Assembly: GCA_025529335.1 (NCBI GenBank) | Contig: JAMYHX010000125.1 | Location: 1-64,000 of the forward strand | DNA: 64,000 bases | DNA from: Rhizopus sp. PT2906 | Taxonomy: Eukaryota; Mucoromycota; Mucoromycetes; Mucorales; Rhizopodaceae | Direction: 5' to 3' | Part shown: piece after piece, positions 1 to 10,729 of the stretch | Layout: the number at the start of each line of letters is the position of its first letter | Position numbering within the stretch: position 1 is the first letter of the stretch | Notes under the pieces: generated by a model | Databases searched by the model: none | What the model was told of the DNA's origin: nothing | What the model saw: the letters and a program-made list of their open reading frames with translations, nothing else | Position numbers and translations under genes: made by a program

Positions 1-83
1 TTACGCAAATAATTTTTTTATTTTATGACAACATTTTATAAAATTAATGTCAATAATTAATAAAAATACAGTATATTCCGTTT

Positions 84-1335
84 CTGTAGTTCATACGTTC
101 GTAATTGACGTACCTTTTGTCGCAAGTAATAAAAATTTCAAAGTACGTCCTGGTGTGTGATTCTTCCATTATATCAATACTGCTTATTTTTTGGAAGCTG
201 CATTCACTAAGTTTTGATTTATTTTCTGAGCTAACTTTATATTTTGTTTTCCTGGCACGTTGAGGCTTTGATCTTCATTAATTTGCACCACTACCATAAT
301 CAATTTCGAACACATGGACTTTGAAAGGTTTTGCAAACTTGAAGAACATGGTCTCTTTCTGTAGAAACTTCAAACCTAGTAGGATCTGCGGATATATTAT
401 ATTCAGTATAGACGAAAATAAGCTGGCTCAGACTGCCTTCTGTCAAAAGCTGAGAATCTGTTATATAAATGTGAAACTTAAATTGATCTAGTGATAACTT
501 TGCTGTTTCTGGTATTGTCACTAAACCACTGTCCGTCCCAGAAAAAGCGAAACTTGTTAAATCAGGCTGAGTGTCATCAAGCTTGAAATTTTCAATACGA
601 GGTAACTGACTATTATTTCTGCCATAAGAAATGCTTTGAATAATATTATTATACAATTTCCTTCTTTCGTCTGACAATTGCTGTTTCGGATTGTTTTCAC
701 CACGGGCAGTATGTATATATTATGAGCGAACTTTAAATCATAGCTAGCGCAAAGTGAATTGATATTAAAAGAGGGAGCAAAAGAGACACTAAAACTTCTT
801 ATTTGCTATTCTTCTTGTTCATGTGTAGTGGCATCTTCCGCTTTTTCTATTGTCTCGTCCCTGCTTTCGGTTTCTTTTCGAATTCTTTGAGCAATGTTAA
901 AAAACTCAGCTTCAACAAAGTTCTTTCAATACTGCACTGGCGTTTTTCAATGTCTTCTTTTAGTTCGCAGCAATGACTCTATTTCTCCTGCCTTCACGTT
1001 AATTTTAGCTTCAGCACCAGTTACTATCCCACAAAGTAATCTGGATCACAATATCATCGATTTACAAATCTCACCAAGGTTCCCACTTGTTTGATAGCAG
1101 TGCCGAGTTTCTGAAGAAACGTAAATTTCAAGTTGTTCCATGAAAGTATTCCTAGGAAAATCATCTTTCCAACGTTCTACAGACACGTTTGGATGATGAG
1201 CCAGTTAATTCTTCACTTTCATTTCACTTTCAACTAGCCGGTCTATTGATCATAGTCTTTTTGGGATCATATACCACTCTTTGCTACTTCTTTTCACGCA
1301 TTAGTATATATTAGCAATAGTAAAGTGGAAAGAAA
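84..1335 (-). pseudogene. Decayed, internally deleted Fanzor (TnpB-like) copy
   Basis: This stretch aligns on the same strand and in the same order with the intact Fanzor locus at 19.6-22.7 kb. Segments matching about 19604-20226, 20570-20647 and 22140-22705 are joined, so about 345 nt and about 1.5 kb are missing, at positions near 690 and 765. The longest open piece (300-677, 125 codons) still reads the RuvC-I motif region (FSGTDSGLV). The zinc finger and RuvC-III end are absent and positions 1-83 no longer align. Point changes and small indels break the rest, so no functional nuclease can be made. It lies 140 bp upstream of the MRC1 start. A relic of an older transposition is the simplest reading. 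Confidence 0.85.
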
Positions 1336-1371
1336 CCCATTTACAGTCGAGCAGCTGAGTTTTTTATTTAT

Positions 1372-1393
1372 TGCACACACACACGCGCGCGCG
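1372..1393. repeat. Alternating purine-pyrimidine tract (CA/CG)
   Basis: Twenty-two bases alternate strictly between purine and pyrimidine, CA repeats running into CG repeats. Such tracts can adopt Z-DNA. It lies about 80 bp upstream of the MRC1 start codon. Confidence 0.7.
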
Positions 1394-1403
1394 AGAAAAT
1401 TTG

Positions 1404-1409
1404 ACGCGT
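1404..1409 (+). promoter_or_regulatory. MCB element (ACGCGT) in MRC1 promoter
   Basis: The palindrome ACGCGT is the MluI cell-cycle box bound by MBF in yeasts to drive G1/S genes, and MRC1 is a G1/S gene in those species. Here it sits 65 bp upstream of the chosen MRC1 start. The adjoining CG-repeat adds further CGCG cores. The functional role is inferred. Confidence 0.5.
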
Positions 1410-1473
1410 GCATACTGTAACTTAAAAAGTGACCGCGACCCCCTTTTTTTGCATACTTTTTACGATATTGAAA

Positions 1474-3908
1474 ATGAGTGAACGAATCAAGAGAGACGAT
1501 GGATTAAACTCAAGCTATATAGGCGCTTCTGATTCTGAAGATGATTTTAGTTCTGCTTTTGGAAACGAAAACGATGCTCTTGATAACTACAACGTTTCAG
1601 ATAAACTCAAGAATCTGCTAAGAATGGGTAACTTTCGACTGGAAGAGAGCGGCCTGACTCAGATTGAGGATGAATCAGACGATGACTCCATAAGACCTAT
1701 TCGAGAGATTGAGAAAAGTTTGATATCAGATAGTAATAATAACAGCAACAACAATAATGAAAATAAATACATGAACTTTCCATTAAGACCTGTTGACGAT
1801 GGTACAATTACCGAAAAGAAGAAAAAGAAGGTTGATAAGTTAAAGCGTCGAGAGAAGGAAAAAGAAAAGAAGAAAAAGAAAAAGACTAGAGATGATATTC
1901 TGGAACAGCCGCCTCAGAAACAACGACGAGACGTACATGACTTTTTGGAAAGGTTAAGGCAAGAACAGTCAGATGAGGAGGAGGAAGAATTCAGTAGAAA
2001 ACGTAGAAGCGGCGGTAGAAAAACAAGGAAGAACAGAGACGATTTAAGATCAAAGGTTGACGAGAATGGAGAAAGACTTGTACGGGAGACAGAACTGCTG
2101 AACAGTTCGTCAGACGATTCAGATGATGACAGGCCCATGTCCAAGAGAGAAGAAATGGAAATGTATCGTCAAAGAGAACGTATGCTGAGAGCTACTGAAG
2201 TAAAGATCAAGCCGACGATCAACGTAAAGTCATATGAAGACTTTATTAAGCGTAGAGAGCAACGCGAGCAGGAAAAAAGGATAAAGAAAGAGCAAGAGCA
2301 AGCGAAAATACAAGCTCAACATGATAGTGACAGCGATGACCTTGAAATCATCTATAACTCCAAACTAAAAATCACTTCACCAGACCGCCCCAAATATCCA
2401 TTTTTGGCAGTGTCGCCTGTTCGTAATGCAGAGACCTATAGGCGAGAGCATAACGCGATGCTGCTCAAAAAGCTATATGAACAAACTCAGGAACATAGAA
2501 AACAAATGGAAGAAGCAGCAAAGGCAAAAGGAAATTTTGTGTCGGCTGTAGATAGAGCAAAGAAATTGATCGAACAAGAGAAAAGAGCACAGATCATAAA
2601 TGAACAAGTTGAGAAGCATTTTAAAAAGAAATCAACTTTGTTTTCAACTATAATGGATGAAAATGATGATGAAGATGAAGATTATAAAGATGACGAGCAA
2701 GAGGACGATCAAGAGGATGATCAAGAGGATGAACAAGAGAATGAACAAGAGAATGAACAAGAGAATGAACAAGAGAATGAACAAGAGAATGAACAAGAGA
2801 ATGAACAAGAGAATGAACAAGAGAATGAACAAGAGAATGATAACACAAATGATAAAACAAATGAGCAAAGTCAAGATGATGATAATAATAACGATAAACA
2901 AGAAAATAACAAAAAGATTGATGACAATAATATGAATATCGATGCTGATCAACACGATATGGAAGAGACAGACAATCATAGGCGCGTAAAACGAGTTATC
3001 CTAAGTGACTCGGAGGAAAGTGACAATGATGAGACTAGCAGCCCAAGATTAAGGCTAGGCAGTCCAGGTCTGCGTAAATCAATGACGAGCAAACCAAAGC
3101 CAAAAGAAAAAAATGATTACGTTGTAGAAGAAGCTGAAGAAGAAGAGGACGAGTTCTTTGGGATGGGTGGACCTGATATAGAAGAGACTGAGGATCTGGA
3201 TCAATATGAACAGGATGGTGTTCTCGTTGAGCATAATGAAGACACTGAGAATGTAGACAATGCCACGCTTAGGGCAATGTTCAAGTAATGTTTAACTTTT
3301 AATGCTTGTGAACTTTTTTATTAACATCTCTTACAAGCCAACAGGATGCTGAATCTGATAAAAATATGGTAGAACGTCTGATAAAGGATATCACAAGTGG
3401 TGGCCTGAGAAAAAGAAAGGCTGCCCTGGAGGAAGGCTTTATGTTTGATGATCTCGATCTCTATGATGATGACGATGACGATTTAGCAGCCATAAGAAGG
3501 GCTGCTGCCGCCAAGAGACGTAAAATGCTACAAGAAAATGGTGATGCACTGGAAGCATTAGGTAAAGCTTTTACATTAGCTGCTTCTCTCTATATATTCA
3601 CATTGTACTAATTCCTTTTTATACAAATAGCACAAAACCCAAAGACTGCAGCATTTGCTAAAGCTGCTAAAGCAGTGATGGATGAAAGTTGTATCCCTTC
3701 TATTGACCTTAGCGATGACGACGATGATCCAATCGATACTGAAGAAAACAAAGAAAGAACACTGAATGCATATCTCGAAGATGACGATGATGATGATGAA
3801 GAGGATAAAAAGGATGGAAACAATGGCGCATTTATATCTGATGACGACGAGGATGCTGAAGAAGAACTCCCATATATCATCTGCCCACTTCCAGCATCAA
3901 TTCAATAA
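1474..3908 (+). CDS. MRC1: Mrc1/claspin-like replication checkpoint mediator
   Basis: Mrc1/claspin links stalled replication forks to the checkpoint kinase and travels with the replisome. Three exons (1474-3284, 3338-3561, 3631-3908) join in frame to 770 aa. The C-terminal third carries the Mrc1 domain signature: acidic EEDEFFGMGGPD, then DKNMVERLIKDITSGGLRKR, then NPKTAAF. The rest is charged and coiled, rich in K/R and D/E, with several SD/SE clusters that suit phosphorylation. A perfect nine-unit 12-bp repeat codes for EQEN near residues 420-455. The in-frame ATG at 1429 is possible, but MSERIKRDD at 1474 follows a better leader. The gene is convergent with PKR1, 63 bp away. Identification is by motif; length is near that of fungal Mrc1. 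Confidence 0.85.
2731..2838 (+). repeat. 12-bp coding minisatellite, nine perfect units
   Basis: Nine uninterrupted copies of GAACAAGAGAAT encode nine EQEN units inside MRC1, preceded by degenerate DQED-coding units (about 2699-2730). Perfect identity between units points to recent expansion. Confidence 0.95.
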
Positions 3909-3971
3909 TAATACAATTTATGTAAATATTTGTATAATACACATCCCTCTATAAATATATATATATCTACA

Positions 3972-4282
3972 CTAGTCTTCTTTTTCTTGTTGTTCTAGTC
4001 TTTTTGCACTTTCAAGCTCGCCAATGAACCTAATAGCATACGCTTTAATATTACGGCCTTGTCTGTCTTTACAACTTACCATCTTATTGTCACAAACAAA
4101 CACATGGCAAGCAGCAATAGTGCAATCACGTGTGGATTTCCTCCAGTGATGACAATCATAAAGAGTAAAGTAGCAAAGAGTGCATAAAAAGCATAAAACA
4201 TGATCTTGATGACTCCTTTTGCTGTATAACCTGGAGTCATGATGGACTTTACAATGTCATCTCCAAGTCCATTAGTTTCCAT
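3972..4282 (-). CDS. PKR1: Pkr1-like V-ATPase assembly factor
   Basis: Pkr1 is a small ER membrane protein needed to assemble the V-ATPase membrane sector. Exon 1 (4282-4077) ends in a GTAAGT donor and exon 2 (4029-3972) restores the frame to give 87 aa. The family pattern is visible: SIMTPGYT near the N-terminus, two hydrophobic segments (about residues 26-45 and 50-66), then TIRWFIGEL across the splice junction, matching the Trp-Phe-x-x-Glu-Leu that closes the family domain. The tail is short and charged. It shares a divergent intergenic region of about 145 bp with MSP1. Confidence 0.8.
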
Positions 4283-4427
4283 ATTCTACTTTCTTGCTAA
4301 AAAGTTTTGTTGCAGTAAACAGTTTATGATTGAGAATAGTTCGCCCATTTAAATGCTGAGAATCAATTACGGCTCAAATAGTGTAAAAAGGGAAGGGGGG
4401 TCTTTTTTTTGTTTTCTTTATCTTTCA

Positions 4428-5848
4428 ATGAAATCTTGGTTGCAACGTCCAGAAACAAAGAAATATGCAGCAGACGGTACAGACTCGCATACTAGAAACA
4501 TATGAATAATGTTTATCAAAGTGAGAATATATCAGTAATATTTTATTAGTTGCATTGTTTGCGATTTCACAAGTAGCATTTTACTTTGCTTTCAAATACG
4601 TTCTCAAATCACTTGATCCCAACAAAGCAAAGCGCCAAGAAGCTAAGGCAAGAAGTAATCGTGTCCTTGGAAAGCTTGGTGTAAGCTTAGCTGTTTTAAT
4701 AAACAGCATATGTTGACTCTTTTCAATAGAAAGATATCAAACTGAATGAATACGAACAGATTATTGCAGCAGAAATCATTCATGCTGAAGAGATTAACGT
4801 CACCTTTAAGCGTAAATATTCTTTAATATAGTAGAGTTGTGACATGAGGCTAAAAAGAAGTTTTTATAAAAAAAAATAGAGATTGGAGGATTAGACAGCA
4901 TCATTCAAGAACTTCGTGAAAGTGTCATCTACCCACTTTGTTATCCAGGGCTGTTCACTTCAGCCTCTGGACTTTTGGGCGCACCCAAGGGTGTCTTGCT
5001 CTACGGTCCTCCTGGATGTGGAAAGACGATGCTTGCGAAAGCATTAGCCAGAGAAAGTGGAGCGACCTTTATCAACGTCCACGTGTCTACGTTGACAGAT
5101 AAATATTATGGTGAATCCAATAAGCTGGCAGCTGCTGTATTTACTTTGGCCAGAAAGCTTCAGCCTTCTATTGTATTTATTGATGAAATAGATTCCTTTT
5201 TACGTGAACGTCGAAGTACAGATCATGAAACGACAGGAATGATGAAGGCCGAATTCATGAGTCTTTGGGACGGTTTGACTACGGGAGAAGATACTCGAAT
5301 TGTCATCTTGGGTGCAACAAATAGACCTAATGATATCGACTCGGCTATTCTCAGAAGAATGCCTAAACGGTTTGCCGTTCGATTGCCAAGTGCGGATCAA
5401 AGAAGAAGTATTCTCGAACTTGTAAGTTTAGTAGTCATGACTATTTCTGCTTACTCATTTTCTTTATTTCTTTTTTGGTGTAGCTATTGAAAAATATTAC
5501 CTTGGCTTCAGACTTTAATATGAACGAATTAGTTCAAAGAACTGCAGGATTATCGGGCAGTGACCTGAAAGAACTCTGTCGTAACGCAGCCATGATACCA
5601 ATTCGTGAATATGTTCGATCCGTTCATTCAGGAATTGACAGTGAAAATGCAAGTCAAGACTTGATGAACTTGGACCTATCAAAGGTAATATTTTAAAATG
5701 GTACTATTTATTGCTTTTATATAACATGAATTTATTATAGAAAGTCAATACTCGTCCATTGACATTGGCTGATTTCTATGCTTCCGAGAACCACGAAAAG
5801 ACACACAATTACTCTAGTGATTTGCCCCAGCAAGAGAACCTTGACTAA
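4428..5848 (+). CDS. MSP1: Msp1/ATAD1-type AAA ATPase of the mitochondrial outer membrane
   Basis: Msp1 extracts mislocalised tail-anchored proteins from the outer mitochondrial membrane. Six exons (4428-4476, 4550-4680, 4730-4811, 4880-5421, 5484-5684, 5741-5848) give about 370 aa. An N-terminal membrane helix (FAISQVAFYFAFKYVL) is followed by SLDPNKAKR, the IGGLD linker, Walker A GPPGCGKT, Walker B IVFIDEID, sensor ATNRPND and arginine fingers LRRMPKR. The C-terminal AAA lid holds ELVQRTAGLSGSDLKELC. The first exon and its GTACAG donor are the weakest part: the frame fits, but another start near the helix is possible. All catalytic motifs are intact. Confidence 0.9.
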
Positions 5849-6212
5849 CTTACTGTATTCAGAAATTATTTGCACACTGATAGAAATTAAAGTAAATAAT
5901 AAAAGATAGCCCACGAAAAGTAAAAGAAGGACTAGTAAATCAGTTGTTTACATTGATATTAAATACTTACATTATAAAGAAGAGGATTATAAGAGAATAG
6001 ACATTTGAAAGAGATTATTAAGGAGGGGCTCACAAAGCTTTAATTTAAATAAACATGTTAACCTGCATTTCCTACAAGTTTGAAGCTTGAAGACATGAAA
6101 AAATGGATGAACAATGACTTTCTAAACTTTTGATACATAATTTACGGAAACTGATTTACAGTTTTATGCTAAAACTAGTGATTATATAAAAAGAAGACAA
6201 TATTTATTCTGG
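5849..6212. other. Intergenic, convergent 3' regions
   Basis: AT-rich sequence between MSP1 and the GTPBP1-like gene, whose ends face each other. No open frame, repeat or RNA gene is visible. Confidence 0.6.
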
Positions 6213-8333
6213 TTACAGTAAACGAGTGATTTTGCCAATTCCTTTTGTTCGTCCTTCTCTAAAAATCTAGTAATATATTAGATTTACCTTTTGTCTATTA
6301 GAAACATCCTCTACTTACCAGTCGTGATCCAACTGTGAGATATTCTGGATTCTTGACAAATTCAAATTCCTAATTATAAAAATAGTAATTAGGGATCATC
6401 CAAAATACTCTTATGATCCGCTTACAACTTTGGCTCGGTCGCCTGTTCGCAGCACTTCCTTTTCGGCAGTAATGATACTTGCGGTTTGACGTACAGCACC
6501 ACAATGAACCATGGCCTGATATCGAGACTTGATGGTCGTTGAATGGTAAAGGACCAAGATTTCGGCTTCAAAACGCCGTGATACCTTGGGCATCGGCTGA
6601 TCTTTATCATGAGTGAGCAAGACTTGACCCTTTCTGATCGCGCTACGCCGAATATTCTTCAATGCCAATGTTACCGACTGTCCTGCTGTTGCTGCCGGTA
6701 CGTTGACTCGTTTACGATGGATACCCTTGACGGACGTGGTGACAAATTGTCCAGCAGAATCAGGACCAAGAATGACCTTGTCGCCCACATGAATCACCCC
6801 GCTTCGCATGATGCCGCTAACGACTGTACCCACGAACGGAACCGAATAAGTTTCATTGATCTCATAGTGCAACGGTTTATCAGTTTCGTATCTTGTTAAA
6901 GAAGGGAGAGCGTTCAAAAAGTTTCTGACCAGATCCAAGCCTTGACCTGTGACATTACTGACCTGGAAGATCGGACACAGACGTTCGCTAACAAAATTTT
7001 GCTAAAGAAAATACCAAGTCAGTCATGGATATAGCAACAATGATTCAACTTACTGCAGTCACCACCACATCATGATTATTCTGGACAAACAGTGGTATCT
7101 TTCTGCATGATTTGGACTTTAATATCTTTGTCAGGTCACGAATCGTTTGTTCAAGCACATGTGCCGGACATCGGTCAATCTTTGTGATCACAACCAAGAC
7201 GGGTATAGCCAGTGATAAAGCGAGGCCCAAGTGTTCCTTTGACATACCGATCATACCAGCATTTGCACCAACCTAAAGAAAAAGTTAATATTCATCAAAT
7301 CAATCTCAGCTGATGAAAAAGCTTACCATAAGCATTGCAAAATCAGGAGCACTGCCAGTCATTCCAAACACAGTTGTCTATTATTTACAACCATCAGTCT
7401 CTTTTCATGTCAATATAAATCGCGTTACCTTTAGATACTTTTCGTGCCCTGCCAGATCAACAAAACTTATCACTTTGGCTGCCTTTTCCGTAATTTCTTC
7501 CCATGTCAACTTTTTGCCTGCTCCCGCTGGATGAAGGATCGGCCGTGAATGAGAGTCAAAACCCAAGATTTCACCACCTACACTGGATGTTCGACCGGAT
7601 TCAATTTCATGTTTATGACGAAACAAGTTCACTCTGGCTTTTCCTCGACCGTCATCCAAGATACCCTTTGTCAAAACTCCCAACATGGTAGACTACATAA
7701 GTTATGAGGGATGTTGTCAAGCGAAAATAATCGTCTCTTTACCTTTCCAGCGTCTACGTTCCCTACGACCGCTACTCTTACTTCCAACACATCCTGTACT
7801 GACTTGGGGCGCTTTCTGAGCATGAAATGAGATACTTTCTGCGCGTTTGACTCCGTTGTCTTGTTAATATCCAACTGTATTAGTTCGTCGATATTGGCCA
7901 AGTCGGCATCAAGTGATTCAGCCAAGGTGGTTAATGTTTTTATGCACTTGTCGTACTCATCTATAGTCAAATTCATCGGCGTCCCATCATCTATAATGCA
8001 CTTGTGTGAACGAGTGTGTGTGTTTAACGACTATTCTTTTTCATACCTTCAACGCCTATTTCAAACAACGTCTCGCCTTTTCCATGCTGCATACGTGTAG
8101 ATATGATATCTTTGAGCCACACCATGTCCTCTTCTTTGGCTTGTATCAGCCTTTCCTACGAGCCAGGTGTTATTTACAATCGTGTTATTGTGATCTGATC
8201 TTACTTTGAGTGTTCTATGCTCTACATCTTCGTCGTCATGCTTTTGTTGGTCGTTTAATGAGACATTATATAATGCTGAAACAAGACGTCTTGCTTCCTC
8301 GTCGTGTGCTGTGTCTTTTGTGGTGATAACCAT
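6213..8333 (-). CDS. GTPBP1/GTPBP2-type translational GTPase
   Basis: Members of this family resemble eEF1A and act in ribosome rescue and mRNA surveillance. Nine exons (8333-8205, 8155-8047, 7990-7743, 7692-7429, 7377-7327, 7272-7054, 7001-6426, 6369-6319, 6266-6213) join to 566 aa with every phase consistent. The N-terminal part has the family signature FEIGVEDDG; then come G1 GNVDAGK|ST split by an intron, G3 DLAGHEKY, G4 TKID, and the long insert NLFRHKHEIESGRTSS typical of GTPBP1/2 rather than eEF1A. Two beta-barrel domains follow (VGTVVSGIMRSG; the end reads FREGRTKGIGKI). No deletion or missing switch residue is seen. Confidence 0.92.
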
Positions 8334-9066
8334 ATTAATATAATAAATAACAAGACGGAAAGAAATGTCCCACCTGTGTATATATATGTATGTTGCTTTG
8401 AGCATACGGAGTTTAAATTGATGGTGCATTACCCTAGACACACCTTGGTTCGCCCACGCTTTCATGAAGTATCCGCAGCTTTATGCGTCTTGATGAGTCA
8501 TGAAAGAGAATGCGGCGCAGCTGTTGAAAGACCAAGTCTCAGTTATAGGTTTTATCATTCTCCTCTTTCTGGATCTCTTTGATCGGTGAGTGTAACACAG
8601 TGGAATTTTATGCAACTAGGTGAAAATTGGGAGTTTAATATGAATATAAAAGTAATGTTTAATCCAAAGTGATTGTCATCTTTGAATAAAAGGAGAATAA
8701 GAAGGGGCATTCAAAGTAACCATGAGTACGAATGACGTGTGTGCGCAGGCCATTAAAGAATATATTGGTGCCACATTTTTTTCATCTGCGCTAATTGTAT
8801 TGTTGAGTGACAGAATATCATTAAAGCAAGTCATGTATGCAAAAAAACACACACACACACACTACAGGCAAAGCACTGGGGATGAGTGGCGCTTTTAATT
8901 AAAAATAAGCTAAAAGCATAACCCCCTTCTGATCCCCTTTCTTTTTCTTTTGTACATCAAGGTTATCACATAAAATATTGGTTTATTATATAAACATGAA
9001 ATTATTGTATAAACAGTGGGAAAGGATTAAAGTTGTAAACAGTGGGTATAAATACAATGTAATATA
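8334..9066. other. Intergenic region
   Basis: Upstream of the GTPase gene and downstream of the small ORF at 9067. It contains a short CA tract at 8854-8869. Short open frames exist but have neither codon pattern nor recognisable motifs; I see no supported gene. Confidence 0.5.
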
Positions 9067-9336
9067 TTAAAAATAGTCTTCTTCTTCAAGTTCTTGGTCT
9101 GCTAATTCAATAGCACCGCTTAATATTGCTTTTACTTGCTCAGCTAAGCATAATTTTGGGTGAGGTTCGTCTTCAAATATAGAAGTACTAGTTGAAGAGG
9201 CATGATGAGTTGAAAGTGTACAAGACGAACAGGATTCAATTTCGATCTTTTCGCTTGGTTTTTCCTTCTTTTTTCTTAAATAGCCGTCGTCTCTAAATAA
9301 GCGTGATAAACGATGAATCAAGTGGCGTCGAGTCAT
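9067..9336 (-). CDS. Small hypothetical protein, 89 aa
   Basis: A single-exon frame of 89 codons. The N-terminus is basic (MTRRHLIHRLSRLFRDDGYLRKKK), the middle is rich in Ser, Thr and Cys (CSSCTLSTHHASSTSTS), and the C-terminus is acidic and ends EEEDYF. I recognise no domain. The sharp basic-to-acidic polarity and an AG-rich leader upstream of the ATG suggest a real short gene, perhaps lineage-specific. It stands alone, with more than 700 bp of intergenic DNA on either side. It could be spurious. Confidence 0.5.
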   Translation of the reverse strand: MTRRHLIHRLSRLFRDDGYLRKKKEKPSEKIEIESCSSCTLSTHHASSTSTSIFEDEPHPKLCLAEQVKAILSGAIELADQELEEEDYF

Positions 9337-10067
9337 GTAATAAAGTTAAGGAAAGGAAGAAGAGAAGAGAAAAAACAAGTTGCTATTTATAATATCATCA
9401 CCATTTGTAGTTGCATGCAGTCTGGCGTATACTTATCCCACTTTCATTTACACATACATATACACAATAAGCATTTTTACCTTTGTTAACCTTTCGATTT
9501 CCCCTCCTTTTTTAGTTTAGTGACACTCTTGTGCATAATAAAGTAACCACTAAACCATATGCTTTCTCTTTTCCCCCTTTTTTTTCCTTTGGCTTTTAAT
9601 TTGTGTCCCTTGTAACAGGTTTATTTGCCACCATATTCGGGTTATTAAACCCTATTCATTTATCAGATCAATGAATGGGCTTCTTTGTGGATTTATGATA
9701 TAGAAGTTTCTTACGCACACACACACATATGGACCTTAATTATAAAATGACAAGATATATTGTAAGCAGCATTGTTTCTTTGTAGATACTTTGTGGTCTC
9801 CTTTTTAGACCACGTCTCATATTCAATAGCATTGGGAGTATCAATCTGTTATTTGAATTGAGGAATAACAGATGCTCTCCTTCCTCTACATTTGAAATCT
9901 ACATAAACAGATCATCAAATGTATTCAACAGTAAAAGATATGCAACCCTTTCTTTGTCGGAAAAAAAAGAGAGAGCTGGGTGCTAATTATTGAATAGAAT
10001 CGCAGTAGCAAAATCCCATGCAATTCAGACAATGTTGGTTTTTTTTTTCTTTTAATAAATTGAAAAT
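9337..10067. other. Divergent intergenic region
   Basis: Shared upstream region of the 89-aa gene (minus) and the mitochondrial-type gene (plus). It has pyrimidine-rich runs, a CA tract near 9716-9726, and a poly-T stretch at 10038-10048 next to the plus-strand start. No further gene is seen. Confidence 0.5.
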
Positions 10068-10595
10068 ATGCTGCACCGAATCACTCTTAATATTGTTCGC
10101 CCTTGTCTCTACAGAGCCACAGCACCTCGACTTGTTGCTCCTCGATCATTAGCTGCACTTCAAACCACACGTTCATTTGCTTCGTCACATGACTGGCAGC
10201 AAGGTATAAGTCATCCACTGATTGACAAGATCGCGCAGCACCCACACATTATGGACCAGTTGGTGAAGTTTACCGAGGTTTTGAAAGATAAAGGCATCAA
10301 TGTGAACAAACAACCTAGCTTTACAGAAGTAAAATTCTTGTTATTATGTTTGATCAATTCATAACGCGATTGAACATAGATCGTCAAGGTTATGAGCGAT
10401 CCTGAAGTGAAGGAAATAACAAAGAAGCTCGTTCAAGATATGCAGGCAGCAGGTATCACTCTTGATATGAAAGCAGTTCAGGAATTACAGGCAGGTTTAG
10501 CAAAATATAACGAAGTAATGGGTCAGCAAAAGGAAGAAGATGAAAACAAAGATCAAGGCGTGCTGAACAAGGTGAAAGGACTCTTCAAGAAATAA
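10068..10595 (+). CDS. Predicted mitochondrial protein of unknown function, 158 aa
   Basis: Exons 10068-10328 and 10380-10595 join in frame. The first 45 residues are rich in Arg, Ala, Ser and Leu with no acidic residue (LNIVRPCLYRATAPRLVAPR, then RSFASSH), as expected for a mitochondrial presequence cut near the RSFAS motif. The mature part is helical and charged (HPHIMDQLVKFTEVLKDKGI; MSDPEVKEITKKLVQDMQ), ending in a basic tail KVKGLFKK. The SDPEVxE pattern recalls helical-repeat segments seen in STI1-type domains, but the match is too short to assign. I give no function. Confidence 0.75.
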
Positions 10596-10729
10596 TAAAG
10601 AATAGCTTTAGTTTTGTATGTATATGTGATAAATAGAACTTCCCTTTTCTCCTAAAGAGAAAGAAAAAGGAGGGGAAAGGTCAAGCAAGATACAAGAATT
10701 GGGGTTTATTGTTGAAAGAGGATGGTTTA

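Noticed and set aside
894..1094. Plus-strand frame also present at 22271-22471
   Set aside because: Its conservation in both copies is explained by the Fanzor gene on the opposite strand.
2648..2979. Long minus-strand frames opposite the MRC1 repeat (LLFILLFI-type)
   Set aside because: They are antisense reading of the EQEN repeat and disappear outside it.
8061..8582. Upstream extension of the GTPBP1-like gene to 8465 or beyond
   Set aside because: The extended frame adds sequence unlike the family, while the ATG at 8333 lies in a plausible leader and gives the expected N-terminus.
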